Below are positions 10,584 to 22,816 of a stretch of 64,000 bases of DNA, in pieces. A program made the translations under genes and the position numbers. The notes beneath the pieces are model-generated. The model was not told where the DNA came from. It made no database searches and saw only the letters and a program-made list of their open reading frames with translations. The first letter of the stretch is position 1; every line of letters starts with the position of its first letter. This stretch comes from Zea mays (Eukaryota; Streptophyta; Magnoliopsida; Poales; Poaceae), in assembly GCF_902167145.1 (NCBI RefSeq), contig NC_050097.1:112625982-112689981 (forward strand), read 5' to 3'.

Positions 10584-11012
10584 ATGCTGTTGTAAAAACA
10601 TTTAGAATGTAATGTTTGCTGAGAATCATGTGTAATATTGTGCAACTTTGGATGTAATATATTAGTTGTTTATAGTTCTATTCTTTACGATGCATGAAAC
10701 ATCATATACATACCGTTTTTGAGCCTTCGGCGAAAAAAACACCTTCCCTTCTTTTCATGCTTCGTAAAAATCAGTAATCAATCCTCGTAAAATCAATAAT
10801 CAATAGATCCTTCCATTTCGGAGTTTGACGAAGGTATAACTTTTCAATGGCTACTTTGTGTGCCTTGTCACTATTTCTTCAAAACAATCTTCGAATATCA
10901 ATATCGAGACCCCCCTTCTTGCGTTGTTGATGCACTATGATGTATGATGTTATGCTTATGCAAATGATGTAATGATGTGATGTTGTGCAAAATGATATTT
11001 GCCAAAGGTTGA
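10584..11012. other. 3' flank of the antisense gene in element A
   Basis: AT-rich non-coding sequence follows the antisense stop codon. It contains the block gccttcggcgaaaaaaacac then cttccc (10723-10748). This is the downstream counterpart of the block upstream of the TATA box; similar blocks lie at the same place in elements B, C and D. It also has several atgatgt words near 10930-10990. No gene is seen. Confidence 0.5.
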
Positions 11013-11320
11013 CATTTATTTTTCACTGTAAGCCTCCCTTAGGAGCTTCTTCGCCTTTTACTTCAGCGGAATCAGCGTTTATTTTTCGCTGTAAGCCTCC
11101 CTTAGGAGCTTCTTCGCCTTTTACTTTCAGCGGAATCAGCGCTTATTTTTCGCTGTAAGCCTCCCTTAGGAGCTTCTTCGCCTTTTACTTTCAGCAAAAT
11201 CAACGCTTATTTTTCGCCGTAAGCCTCCCTTAGGAGCTTCTTCGCCTTTTACTTTCAGCGGAATCAGCGTTTATTTTTCGCTGTAAGCTCTGCATTCCCT
11301 TCGGAACGACTTTTGAGCAG
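11013..11320. repeat. 64-bp tandem repeat block of element A
   Basis: About four and a half units of 63-64 bp are visible. Each contains cgctgtaagcctccc, ttaggagcttcttcgcc and cagcggaatcagcg. Two potential hairpins recur: AAGCCTCC/GGAGCTT around CTTA, and CAGCG/CGCTG around TTTATTTTT. The last unit switches to gcattcccttcggaacgac. The block lies between the 3' ends of the convergent gag and antisense genes. A 60-64-bp block occupies the equivalent position in elements B, C and D. Confidence 0.9.
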
Positions 11321-11617
11321 AAAACTTACACTGCGCTCCCTTAGGAATGACTTTTTGCTGCTTCGAAGAAATTGTACTGCGTTTCTTAGAACAAATTTTT
11401 GATAATTCGAAGGTCCTCCGTGCCACCATAAATTCTTATGCTTCGGCAACTCAAGCCTATGGAGAAGATATATTTTCATTATGGTAAAAAGCGAAACTGT
11501 TACAAGAGATTGAAAAACGATAAAAAACACTTAAACTTCCTATAATTGTTCCTTATTAAAAAGAGAGTAATACTGAATGCGAAAATGCGAAAAGCTGCTG
11601 TCGAGGTAGGATATTTG

Positions 11618-13135
11618 TCAGTAAATGTGCTTCGACTCTGGCACAGTGCTATTGACTGTGCGAGCTTCGGACTCTTCTCTGAAGTCCTGCTGGAGGTGAG
11701 TGTGCTGACTCCCTTCTGGCTGCAAACCTCGTTGTGTTGGTGGTGGCGGTGGAGGCTGTTGCCAAGATGCTTGGGGTTGGCTTCCCGAAGCAACAGAAGT
11801 TGCAAGGTGATTGCCTACATATTCTGGAATGTAAGGCGAATGGTATGAAGCAGTATGCATGACCTGCTTCGGCTGACTCTGTTGTGCTGCATCTTCTGCT
11901 ATCTCCTTTTGCTTCTGGATGGTAACATGGCACATCCTGGTGGTATGGCCCTTGTCTTCACCACAGAATAAGCAGTAAATTTTTCTTGGTTGATCCCCAA
12001 ATCTTCCCCCGAAGCCCCTGGTGCCTCTGCCCCTTGGCGCTGGCGGCCGGAAAGAACTTTGTTGCTGCCCCGAAGCTTGCGAGGAGTACTGTGGCCTTTG
12101 TTGTTGACTCCCTCTATCATCACTTTGAGTAGAATTGTGAATTGACCTGACGTGCCTCGGATGGAATCTTCCTCCGAAGCCCCTGGTCATTTCAGAGAAC
12201 CTGAATGCTTCCTCCCTTCTTTGGCGAAAGTCATTGTCAGCTCGAATATACTCGTCTATCTTCTGGAGCAGCTTCTCCAAAGTTTGAGGAGGCTTCCTGG
12301 CAAAGTATTGAGCTGAAGGTCCTGGCCAAAGTCCCTTAATCATGGCCTCAATGACAATTTCATTGGGCACTGTTGGTGTCTGTGCCCTCAGACGCAGGAA
12401 CCTTCGGACATACGCCTGAAGGTATTCTTCGTGGTCCTGGGTGCACTGGAATAAAGCTTGAGCAGTGATCGGCTTCGTCTGAAACCCTTGGAAGCTGGTT
12501 ATCAACATGTCCTTCAGCTTTTGCCATGAGGTGATTGTTCCTGGCCGAAGAGAAGAGTACCAGGTTTGTGCAACACTCTTGACGGCCATGACAAAAGACT
12601 TTGTCATGACTGCAGTATTGCCACCATACGAAGATATGGTTGCTTCATAGCTCATCAAGAATTGCTTCGGGTCTGAATGACCGTCGTACATGGGGAGCTG
12701 TGGTGGCTTGTAAGACTGGGTCCATGGTGTAGCCTGCAGTTCTGTTGACAGAGGAGAAGCATCATCAAAAGCAAAATTTCCTTGATGGAAATCTTCATAC
12801 AAGTCGTCCTCATTGTAGAAGCCCTCCTGATGAAGCTCTCTGCGCGGAGGCCTTCGGTTCTGGTCATCTTGAGCAAGATGACGAACTTCTTCCGAAGCTT
12901 CATCTATCTGCCTCTATAGGTCAGCTAGACGAGCCATCTTTTCCTTCTTTCGTTGAACCTGTTGGTGGAGCATCTCCAAGTTTTGGATTTCTTGATCCAA
13001 GTCGTCCTCCGGAGGCGTTGGACTGGTGGCCTTCCTCTTCTGGCTTCGGGCCTCCCTAAGAGAAAGGACATCCTGATTGGGATCCAGTGGCTGCAGAGTG
13101 GCAGCCCCTGTGGCTGAAGCTTTCTTCGGCGGCAT
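11618..13135 (-). pseudogene. gag: Gag of Tat element A (one in-frame stop)
   Basis: Gag forms the virus-like particle that packages retrotransposon RNA. The frame starts with MPPKKAS at 13135 and runs about 505 codons. The only interruption is a TAG after codon 74 (12914-12916). An N-terminal helix rich in Gln/Lys (EIQNLEMLHQQVQRKKEK) precedes the capsid-like core, with QLPMYDGHSDPKQFLMSYE, AQTWYSSLRPGTI and LFQCTQDHEEYLQ. A Gln/Pro/Arg-rich region then leads to a CCHC-type zinc knuckle, CLFCGEDKGHTTRMC. After Gag there is no protease or pol frame, only about 300 bp to the tandem repeats. The PBS lies 55 bp upstream of the ATG. Confidence 0.9.
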
Positions 13136-13189
13136 GACGAAGGTGATGCTTGCCGAAGGTGTTCAAAACTCAAAAAATGGACGTGAGTT

Positions 13190-13207
13190 CACCGGAGGTG
13201 GGCGCCA
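13190..13207 (-). promoter_or_regulatory. Primer-binding site of element A
   Basis: On the minus strand TGGCGCCCACCTCCGGTG follows the 5' LTR after one T. The same motif follows the 5' LTRs of elements B, C and D. It would pair with the 3' end of a tRNA ending GGTGGGCGCCA; it is not the tRNA-Met site. I cannot name the tRNA with certainty. Confidence 0.75.
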
Positions 13208-13208
13208 A

Positions 13209-13894
13209 TGTTGGTGACTTGTTCTCAAATGCTTCGAATTAAGAACAAGGCAACATAAAAAGTGTTAAATGTTAAAGTCCTTCATCCTTCAAAACATTAT
13301 GTCCCTTCGGATATAATGAATTCCGGACGAAGGTTATGAAGGAAAAACCCTTCGTAAGCTCGATAGATGATAAGAAAGAATTCATACATGAAATACGAAT
13401 AATAATACAGATATTATTATCAACTCATTTTTATTTGCATTATCATATTTATAATAACAAATTATAAATGTACCTTTGAATTGACGGAAAGCAAAGGTAC
13501 AAGCGTGATGTAAAAAAGCGAATGCCAAGTCAGCGTGAATAGTACGGGAGTACTGTTCATCTATTTATAGGCGCAGGACGCAGCCCGTGTAGAATTACAT
13601 TAATGCCCTTTACATTTATAAATAACTCTATAATAATTCTTCGAGGTCTAATTTGGCTTTTCATCTTTAAGTCGGTTCCTCTTTTCTGCCGTCATGCCGA
13701 AGCTTTTCTGCGCATAGCTTCATGATCATCTTATCCTTCGTCATGATCGCCTTCCGTCCCACTCAAGCTTCGTCTAGACCAGACACTTGTATACCCATAA
13801 TCTGACGTCCAAAGATACATGTTCACATATTTCACTTGGAAAACATTGTCAAATCATGTTTTTGAGGACCTTCGGAAGCCGAAGGCCCCCAACA
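13209..13894 (-). repeat. 5' LTR of element A
   Basis: This is the partner of 3544-4228, with the same termini and the same minus-strand TATA box (TATAAATAG near 13560). It is followed by the second aagcc duplication at 13895-13899. Confidence 0.92.
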
Positions 13895-15026
13895 AAGCCC
13901 AAGACACCAAAGATCTTCCTAGAAACTAACAAATCCCCGATGTGCTCTTTCTATCAATTTTACATCCGGCATAATCGGCATCAGAATACCCAATTAGATC
14001 AAAGGTAGATCCCTTGGGGTACCATAGCCCAAACTTAGGAGTGAAACTAAATATCTCATGATTCTTTTTACGGCCCTAAGGTGAACTTCCTTAGGATTTG
14101 TCTGGAACCTTGTGCACATGCATAATGAAAGCATAATATCCGGTCGTGAAGCACATAGATAGAGTAAAGAACCTTCATCGATCGGTATACCTTTGATCTA
14201 TAGACTTACCTCCTATGTCAAGGTCGAGATGCCCATTTGTTCCCATGGGAGTCTTGATGGGTTTGGCATTCTTCATTCCAAACTTCTTGAGAATATCTTG
14301 AATGTACTTAGTTTGGAAGATGAAGATGCCCTCTTGGAGTTGCTTGATTTGGAATCTAAGAAAATACTTCAACTCCCCCATCATAGACATCTCGAACTTC
14401 TGTATCATAATCCTAATAAACTCTTCACAAGATGACTTGTTAGTAGACCCAAAGATAATATCATCAAAATAAATTTGGCATATAAACAAGTCTTTATCAA
14501 TTGTTTTGGTAAAGAAAGTAGGGTCAGCTTTTCCGACTTTAAAGCCATTAGTGAGAAGAAAGTCTCTTAGGCATTCATACCATGCTCTTGGGGCTTGTTT
14601 GAGCCCATAAAGCGCCTTTGAGAGCTTATAAACATGTGAAGGATACTCACTATCTTCAAAGCCGGGAGGTTGCTCAACATATACCTCTTCCTTTATAGGG
14701 CCATTGAGGAAGGCACTCTTCATGTTCATTTGAAACAACTTAAAGCCATGGTAAGTAGCATAGGCAAGTAATATTCGAATTGACTCAAGCCTAGCTACGG
14801 GTGCATAGGTTTCATCAAAATCCAAACCTTCGACTTGTGAATACCCCTTTGCAACAAGTCGGGCTTTGTTCCTAGTCACCACACCATGCTCATCCTGTTT
14901 GTTGTGGAACACCCATTTGGTACCTACAACATTTTGGTTAGGACATGGAATGTCATACCTCATTCCCCGTGAAGTTGTTGAGCTCCTCTTGCATTGCCAC
15001 CACCCAGTCTGGATCTCTAAGTGCAT
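13895..15026 (-). pseudogene. pol: Copia reverse transcriptase and start of RNase H
   Basis: This segment of the Opie-like polyprotein copies the element RNA into DNA. The reverse transcriptase frame (15026-14175) shows [47 protein letters not shown] and [14 protein letters not shown]. The catalytic motif reads YFDDIIFGS, where YVDDIIFGS is usual. The frame then breaks but homology continues to the element A junction, with YSDADYAGC and RKSTSG of RNase H visible in 13895-14040. A stop lies in that last part. Confidence 0.92.
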
Positions 15027-16750
15027 ACTCTATCCTGTATGGCTCAAAAGAAGACACAAAAGAGTAATGTTCACAAAAATGAGCAACTCGAGATCTAGTG
15101 GTTACCCCCTTGTGGATGTCACGAAGTATGGAGTTGATGGGGTGATCTCTTTGAATTGCTTGGTGGACTGTGTGGTGGACTTTGATCCTGAATCTCTTGA
15201 TCATCTTCCTTGTCTTGATCATCTTCATCTCCCCCTTGAACAATGTCCTCCTCTTGAGGTGGTTCATCATCTTGATCTTCATCCTCATTCTCATGAGCCA
15301 TTTCCTCATCTTGAGTTGGTGGAGATGCTTGTATGGAAGATGATGGTTGATCTTGTGCTTGTGAAGGCTCTTCGGATTCCTTTGGACACACATCTCCAAT
15401 GGACATGTTCCTTAGGGTAACACACGAAGTCTCTTCATCATCTAATTCATCAAGATCAACTTGCTCCACTTGGGAGCCATTAGTCTCATCAAACACAATG
15501 TCACAAGAAACTTCAACTAATCCAGTGGTACTCTATATGTCCTTGTGTTTGAGTCATAACCAAGTAAAAAGCATTCTACTGGTTTAGGAGAAAATTTTGA
15601 ATTTCTTCCTCTCTTAATAGGAATAAAGCATTTGCTTCGAAAAACTCTAAAATAAGAAACATTGGGCTTTTTACCGATGAGGACTTCATATGATGTTTTC
15701 TTGAGGATTCGGTGAAGGTAGAGACGGTTGATGGAGTAGCCGGCGGTGTTAATCGCCTTCGCCCAAAACCGATCCGGTGTCTTGTATTCATCAAGCATGG
15801 TCCTTGCCATATCCAAAAGAGTTCTATTCTTCCTCTCCACAACACTGTTTTGTTGAGGTGTGTAGGGAGAAGAGAACTCATGCTTGATGCCCTCCTCCTC
15901 AAGAAATCCTTCAATTTGAGAGTTCTTGAACTCTGTTCCATTGTCGCTTCTGGTGTTCTTGATTCTCAACCGAACTCATTTTGAGCCCGTCTCAAGAATC
16001 TCTTCAAGGTCTATTGGGTCTATGATTTTTCCTGCAAAAAGAACACCCAAGTGAAGCAAGAATAGTCATCCACAATTACAATACAATACTTACTCCCGCC
16101 GATGCTTATGTAGGCAATCAGGCCGAATACATCCATGTGGAGTAGCTCAAGCAGCCTCTCGGCCATCAAGATGTTCTTGTGTGGATGATGAGCTCCAACC
16201 TGCTCCCCTGCTTGATATGCGCTACAAATCCTGTCTTTCTCAAAATGAACATTGGTTCGTCCTAAAATGTGCTCCCCTTTAGAAGCTTGTGAAGATTCTT
16301 CATTCCAACATGAGTAAGTCGGTGATTCCAGAGCCACCCCATGTTAGTCTTAGAAATTAAGCAAGTGTCTAGTTCAGCATTGTTGTCATTGAAATCAACT
16401 AAATATAGCTGACCATCTAACACTCCCTTAAAAGCTATTGAATCATCACTTCTTCTAAAGACAGTAACACCAACAACAGTAAATAGACAGTTGTAGCCCA
16501 TTTTGCATAATTGAGAAACAGAAAGCGAGTTGTAATCTAAACAATTTACAAGAAAAACATTAGAAATAGAATGGTTAGGAGATATAGCAATTTTACCCAA
16601 TCCTTTGACCAAACCTTGATTGCCATCCCCGAATGTGATTGCTCTTTGGGAATCATCGTTTTTCTCATATGAGGAGAACATCCTTTTCTCCCATGTCATG
16701 TGGTTTGTGCACCCGCTATCAATTATCCAACTTGTCCCACCGGATGCATA
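15027..16750 (-). pseudogene. pol: Copia protease, integrase and acidic linker (frameshifted)
   Basis: Reading on the minus strand from 16750: the aspartic protease motif IDSGCTNHM, the pre-integrase motif WLWNHRLTHVGMKNLHKL, integrase with a first acidic residue in LLHMDVFG, then DNGTEF (near 15950) and NSVVERKNRTLLDMA. After the integrase comes an Asp/Glu-rich linker (15119-15496, with DELDDEE and DEDQDDEPPQEED), typical of the Opie group. At least two frame changes separate the open segments 16699-16262, 16337-16020, 15969-15517 and 15496-15119. Integrase would insert the DNA copy into the genome. Confidence 0.9.
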
Positions 16751-16766
16751 AACCTATAAAACAAAT

Positions 16767-18810
16767 TTAGGTCTTGTTCTTAGGTACCCAAACGGTCTTG
16801 GGTCCTTTCACATTAGAAACAAGCACTTTGGGTACCCAAACACAAGTCTTTGGACTCTTGTGTTGGCCCCCAACATATTTGGCAACTACCTTGCCTGATT
16901 TGTTAGTAAGCACAAAAGATGCATCAAAAGTCTTAAATGAAATGCTATGTTCATTGGATGCATCAATAGTATTTTTCTTAGGCATTTTGATATGAGTTGT
17001 ATGCCTAGAGCTAGAAGCCTCATTACTATACATATAAGCATGATGAGAAACAGAATGAAATTTTCTAGCATGAATTCTTCTAATTTTATGCTCAGGATAG
17101 TTCTCAGGGTATAAAATGTAACCTTCCCTATCCTGAACCATGGGAGCCTTGCCCTTAACAAAGTTAAAAAGCTTGTTCTTAGGGGCATTAAGTTTGATGT
17201 TGCTTTGGCTTCCTTGTTGGAAACCAATGTCATCCTTAATGCCAGGACGTCTCCCATTATAAAGCATACTACGAGCAAATTTAAAATTTTCATTCTCTAG
17301 TTCATGCTCGGCAATTTTAGCATTTAATTTAGCTATGTGATCATTTTGTTCCTTAATTATATCAAGGTGATCATTCATAGCATCAAAATTAACATCTCTA
17401 CATCTAGTGCAAATAGTGACATGCTCAACAGTAGATGTAGAAACACTGCAAGCATTCAATTCTTCAATCTTAGCAATTAAACTAGCATTTTCAGTTTTAA
17501 GACAAGAAATTGAATCATTGCATACATCTAGCTCTTTAGTCAAGTTTTGGCATTTTTCAACTTCAAGAGCATAAGCATCTTTTAGCTTAACAATTTTTTT
17601 TTCTTAACGAGCAAGTCCTCTTGGCATTCCAAGATATCATCCTTCTCGTTAATGGTTTCTATCAATTCATTAATTTTCTTCTTTTGATCTTTGGTAAGGT
17701 TTGCAATAAGAGAAGTCAAATCATCATCATTATCACTAGAGCTACCCTCATCATCAGAAGAAATGTATTTGGAGGTATCTCTAGAATGTACCTTCTTCTT
17801 TTTGCTATCCTTAGTCATGAGGCATTTGTGGCCGACGTTAGGGAAGAAAAGGCCTTTTGACGGCAATGTTGGCGGCATCCTCGTCAGAGGAGGAGTCGGT
17901 GGAGCTCTCATCGGAGTCCCATTCCCGCCCCATGTGTGCCTCGTCGCCCTTCTTCTTGTTGTAGTATCTTTTCTTTTCCATCTTCTTCTTCCCTTTCTTG
18001 TCATCGTCCCTGTCACTATCACTTGTGTATGAACATTTAGCGATAAAATGACCGGAATTACCACACCTGTAGCAAACCCTCTTGGAGCGGGGTTTGTAGT
18101 CCTTCCCCTTCATTTATTTGAGGATTTTCCGGAAGCACTTGATGATAATAGCCATCTCCTCATTGTCGAGCTTGGAGGCGTCGATTGGGAGTCTACTTGT
18201 TGGTGTAGACTCTTCCTTATTTTCTTCCGTTGCTTTGAATGCAATGGGTTGCACCTCGGGTGTGGAGGTGGCGCCTTGCTCCAAGTTGACAATACGTTTG
18301 GAGTCTTTGATCATAAGTTCAAAGCTCACAAACTTGTCAATTACCTTCTCGGGAGACATCTGTTTATATCTAGGATCTCCACGAATTAATTGAACTTGAG
18401 TGGGATTACGAAAGACAAGAGATCTTAGAATAACGTTGACCATTTCATGGTCATCCCACTTGGTGCTCCCGAGGTTGCAGACTTAGTTTACCATTGTCTT
18501 GAGCCAGTTATACATTGCTTGTGGCTCTTCTCCTTTGTTGAGGACGAATCGACCGAGTTTTCCCTCGATCATTTCGCGCTTAGTGATCTTGGTCACCTCG
18601 TCCCCTTCATGAGCCGTCTTGAGGACGTCCCAAATTTCTTTGGCACTCCTAAACCCTTGCACTTTGTTGTACTCCTCCCTACACAAAGAAGCAAGGAGTA
18701 TGGAGGTGGCTTGGGAGTTGAAGTGCCCTATTTTGGCGGCCTCATCGGAGTCGTAGTCCTCGTCGCCTACCTGTGGTGCCTGCGCTCCAAACTCAACAAT
18801 AACCCAAATA
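16767..18810 (-). pseudogene. gag: Copia Gag, C-terminal two thirds
   Basis: This continues the Gag begun at 33203-32792 on the far side of the long LTR insertion. Visible words are HFNSQATSILLASLCREEYNKVQG, cut here as HFNSQATSILLASL, EIWDVLKTAHEGDEV and MYNWLKTMVN. A CCHC knuckle, CYRCGNSGHFIAKC, lies near 18070. A Ser/Asp-rich stretch and a coiled-coil (MTKELDVCNDSISCLKTEN onward, 17543 to about 17280) follow. The last part is a long Gag-Pol junction with repeated WVPK words. Stops and frame changes lie at about 18483, 18110 and 17582. The protein would package the element RNA. Confidence 0.88.
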
Positions 18811-21757
18811 CTTTCTGTGGCGGAACTGCCCGAATTATTCCAACTTAAGTGCCTAAGTCCCAACTTGAAGGCTAGACCACACTTAAATAGGAATAAAACA
18901 TCAGTCCCTCGGATCTAGTCCGACGAGGCCACTAACAGGATCAAGTACCACGTACTCACTCGAAGGTGAGGCACAGAGCAAATACAATAAAGCATAAAAC
19001 CTTACATTAAGGAGTATTTAATTTATTAATCATCGGAGTTTATCAAAAGTAGTGATCATTGTTCGGAATGCAGCGGGATATAACTAACGGTAAAATAAAC
19101 GGAGAGATGGGGAAGCCTGGCCCATCACTCCTCATGCTCCTCCTCTGCTGAGGTAGGGTCCCACTCGATTGTCCAACCTGGTGGCAAGATGGACGACCAA
19201 GTCACTCCAGCAACCATGTCCTCTAGAGAACCTGTAAAAATTATGCCACAAGTAAGGCTGAGTATACTAATACTCAACTAGACTTACCCGGTGTGAAGAG
19301 TCTACTCCTCTACCTCTAGACATGCAGCTGTTTGGCTGAGGGGTTTGATTTGCCAAAAGCGCTAGCTGAGTCTAAAATCAAGTTTTAGCTTTTCAAGTTT
19401 TTGTGTGACTCTCTTAAGACTAAATGTGTACCTATCTAATCATACATGGTATCAAACATTTAGCATTCAACATCTTGTGCCACAACAACACATTTCCACT
19501 TGTTACTCAATGAAGTACAATGGATCAAGCAGTCTCATTAGCTGCGAGAAGCAGACGATTCGAATCGAGTTTTTATCCTTGCAAGGTAAACCTAAACACA
19601 CGACGTGGTGAGGCACTCCGTCCCCACACACATCAACCGTCCCCATCAATTCCCCATCAACAGATCAGGGCTCATCGCCTTGGCGTACAATGCCTCACTG
19701 ACCCCGACTACCATTGTGCAGTGATCGCACTTGTACCCACCATAACCGGAATGGGAGACCACGTCTCAGGTCGCATGAGGGATAAAGTCTGTTGCCAGGT
19801 TCACTCAGGTACTAGGCTTACAGATTTACCATATTTCTCGGCATGTGCTTAGTACATTCAAACGCTTGACATAGGTATCCGCACGTTAATCCTTATTCCA
19901 ATTTCTGTCTCGTAAACAACGCATCCCCATGGATCTGTGTCCACAGACCATCATCATTCTGTTAGCAAGGTGGATACAATCAATTCCTGACCTCGTGCGA
20001 GTGCTAGAAAATCACTCGACTTCTACCGAGATCCCTAATTAGCAAAGCAGCTACTCGACCTAGCATACTAGTATCCATCACAAGGGAAAACCTGAGTTCA
20101 TGCAACTAAGGTTTCAGTCAACTCCTATACTTAAGTGCACAGTACAAACCTACAAACAATAAGTGCAGTAAAATAACATATAGAATAGGTTATGCATAAA
20201 ACCGGGGCTTGCCTTCCAAAGCTGGGGCAGGCAGATCCTCGATGGCAGGCTCTGGTGCTGGCTCCTGGGCTATCTCCTGAGCAACTCCTTGCTCCGGAAC
20301 GAGGATGTACTCCCCGTCAGCGAGATTACAGTCTATCGAATGCAATGAATAAGATATATGCATATTAATGATAGAGCAATTTGTAAATGCTACGCATAGT
20401 AAAACAGTACTAATTTAGTGGTATACTAGGGTTTTCTTTGGTTAGCCTTACGGGTTTTATATCTTCATTTTTGGGGTTTTGAAAGAACTTACAATCTTTA
20501 ATTACATCTTTAGGTTTTATGGGATTCTTAGAAGGTTTTAGTTGTACATTGTCTAGATCTCCAAAATTCCCATTTTTCTTCCTATTGTGCTTCTTATTAA
20601 GTATTTTTGAACTATCATGGCAAGTTAACCTTTTCCAAAAATGTTATAAAAATTACAGTGGGTAAACATTGACCTCTGTGAGTTATCCTAAAAATTTGAG
20701 GTTGAAATTAGTGCGGATACTCTTTGTGCAAAATTAACAAGAGTAAGGGAAAAATGGTACTTTACACTATAGCTCTAACTTCTGTGGGGTTTCTGGGTCA
20801 AAATTTATTTTTGCTAAGATTCCTAGGGGATAATAGGTCTTATTCTTAAAAATCACAGAAAAAGACTTACTGGATATTTAGTTGTGATTTTCTAAAGTTT
20901 AATGCCAAAAAGGTACTTATAACTAACTTGTTATTTGAAAAATGTCAAACAACAAAACTTATATTTTTCCTGGATTTATATCAGCATATTATTTATTATC
21001 CCAAGGATTGGGGTGGGTTCTCCTCAGGATTATTTTTCTAGGGTTTTTCTAAGTTTTCATTATTTTCATAAAATAAAAGGTAGTACATTTCTTTTGTACT
21101 AATAAAGGTTCTAACAAAATTTGTCAGTGAACTAGGTGAAATAAGTGAGCTAGCAAAAATATGGTTGCCCCTGGTTCTTATTTTAAACTACCTTTTCTAT
21201 TTTCTTTAACTTTGAGTCAAAGTAAGTTTAAATGGTAAACCTTTCCCTAATCTGGTGTACTGAGGGGTTTATTATTTTTAAGCAGGCTAGGTAGTGGTTT
21301 AGTACCTCTCTAATTTTTCTTAACCCTAGTCTAACAGTGTAGCTATTTTTCCGTCTTTTATTTAGCTTTTGGCTAGTTTGCTATTTAAATCAAAACTTTA
21401 AAATCTTCTGCAATACTTAGGGTGTTTTGTATTTTTCCTAAGCAGTTCATATTATTCAAAACCTAGCAAATTTGGTTTGACTAAATTTGGTTAAATAAAA
21501 CTGAAGTTATGAATTTTACAAGCTCTGCTTACATTTAAATGAATGATGTTTAAAAGGTTTTATGAAAAACCAGTTGACACCGAGGACCCTGGGCTTTTCC
21601 TAAACCAATTCTTCAACTTATGCCCCTGCACAACTATTCACCTGAGTCTCTGACCATTCAAAAAACCCCCTGACTTCTTCTCCCTTCTCCCCGAGGTCCC
21701 TCCCCCCTTTTAAACAGTAACCGCGGAAGTAAACAGGGCGGCGCGGCTTACCGGCGG

Positions 21758-22357
21758 TGTTGGGGACTCGTTCTCAAATGCTATGAATTAAGAACAAGGC
21801 AACATAAAATATTAAATATCAATACCCTTCGTCCACTGAAGCATTATTTCCCCAAAGATTTAATGAACTTTGGACGAAGGTTGTCATAGTAAAATTACAA
21901 AGGTCATACCTTCGTAATTAAACTTATAAAGACAATGTGAAATAACACAAGACATAAAACATTAAAGATAAATAAACTGGAAATAAATAACATCATTTTA
22001 TCTATTATACAAATATAAAATGTTTAAACATAACGTTTATACATATTTATACCTCTGCCTTGACAGATGATAATTTCCGAGTGATACGATTGCAATTACC
22101 GGAAATCGTGAACAGTAAAAGAATAATGTTCACTATTTATAGGCACAGGACATAGCCTGTGAGGAATTACAATCATACCCTTCATAAAAGTTTACAACAA
22201 TGACTCAGACTCTTATGGGCTAAAAGGTCATTCTATCTTTAAGTCGGTTTGTAATTCCGAAGCTTCATGAATGGCACCTTCGGCATCACGTACAAGTAGC
22301 TTCAGCCGAAGCTGTTTCTTTCTGCAGGACCTTCGGCGACGAAGCATGGTCCCAACA
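21758..22357 (-). repeat. 3' LTR of element B
   Basis: It starts tgttggggactcg and ends tggtcccaaca. It pairs with 30808-31407. The minus strand carries GCCTATAAATAG, the likely LTR TATA box (around 22134-22145). The minus-strand GAAGGGGCTAC next to it (22358-22368) is the probable polypurine tract. Confidence 0.93.
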
Positions 22358-22435
22358 GTAGCCCCTTCGCGGTGCTAGATCATTTTTCGTAACGAGCTTG
22401 ATCCGTGAAAAAAGTCTCTTAGGCTTCAGGAAGCC

Positions 22436-22622
22436 GAAGGTCCGAAAAACACCTTCCCTGAGCTCGTTGTCGAGAAACGATACAGTGTCCGAGCGTAGAG
22501 CGGTCCCTCAGTGTAGGTTCACTATTTGATCTTTGCGGCCCACCGCGCAGCGAGTGTGAGCAACTGTTTGCGTGGGGTAAAAATCCTGATGATTCACCTT
22601 CTTACCTGCAGCACTATATAAA
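22436..22622 (+). promoter_or_regulatory. Probable promoter of the antisense gene in element B
   Basis: TATATAAA at 22615-22622 lies about 195 bp before the ATG at 22817. Upstream is GAAGGTCCGAAAAACACC followed by TTC (22436-22456), with GAAGG and CCTTC able to pair as a hairpin. The same arrangement occurs in elements A and C. The promoter is internal to the element and faces away from the pol gene. Confidence 0.6.
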
Positions 22623-22816
22623 CAGACAGGTAGGTGTGAAGTTACCACAGCATTCATTGCTATTGCACTGTTTTGCTGCCAAAAAATTTAACCATAGCCG
22701 AAGCTTGACTTTCACATTCAAACGAAGCTCCTGTTTGGCGTTTGCTTCGTCAGAAGAAGAGCTTCGGAAAAAGGTTATTAATTTCCAAGAAATCTTTCAA
22801 GAAATTCAAAATTAAA

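Larger units (their letters stand above)
3544..13894 (-). mobile_element. Tat-lineage gypsy element A (gag plus antisense gene, no pol)
   Basis: The LTRs are 3544-4228 and 13209-13894, flanked by identical aagcc (3539-3543 and 13895-13899). The sense direction is minus: primer site 13190-13207, Gag 13135-11618, a tandem-repeat block, then a convergent plus-strand gene (4537-10583) ending next to the repeats. No protease, reverse transcriptase or integrase sequence exists between gag and the repeats; only about 300 bp separate them. The element would need enzymes from elsewhere, for which element B is a candidate source. A CACTA transposon interrupts the antisense gene. The LTRs differ at about 13 of 685 sites by eye, so the insertion is young. 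Confidence 0.92.

Noticed and set aside
11013..11320. A CRISPR-like array
   Set aside because: The units are contiguous 64-bp tandem repeats without unique spacers, in a plant retroelement.
13190..13207. A tRNA gene fragment
   Set aside because: The sequence is a primer-binding site next to an LTR; no cloverleaf is present in any of the four copies.
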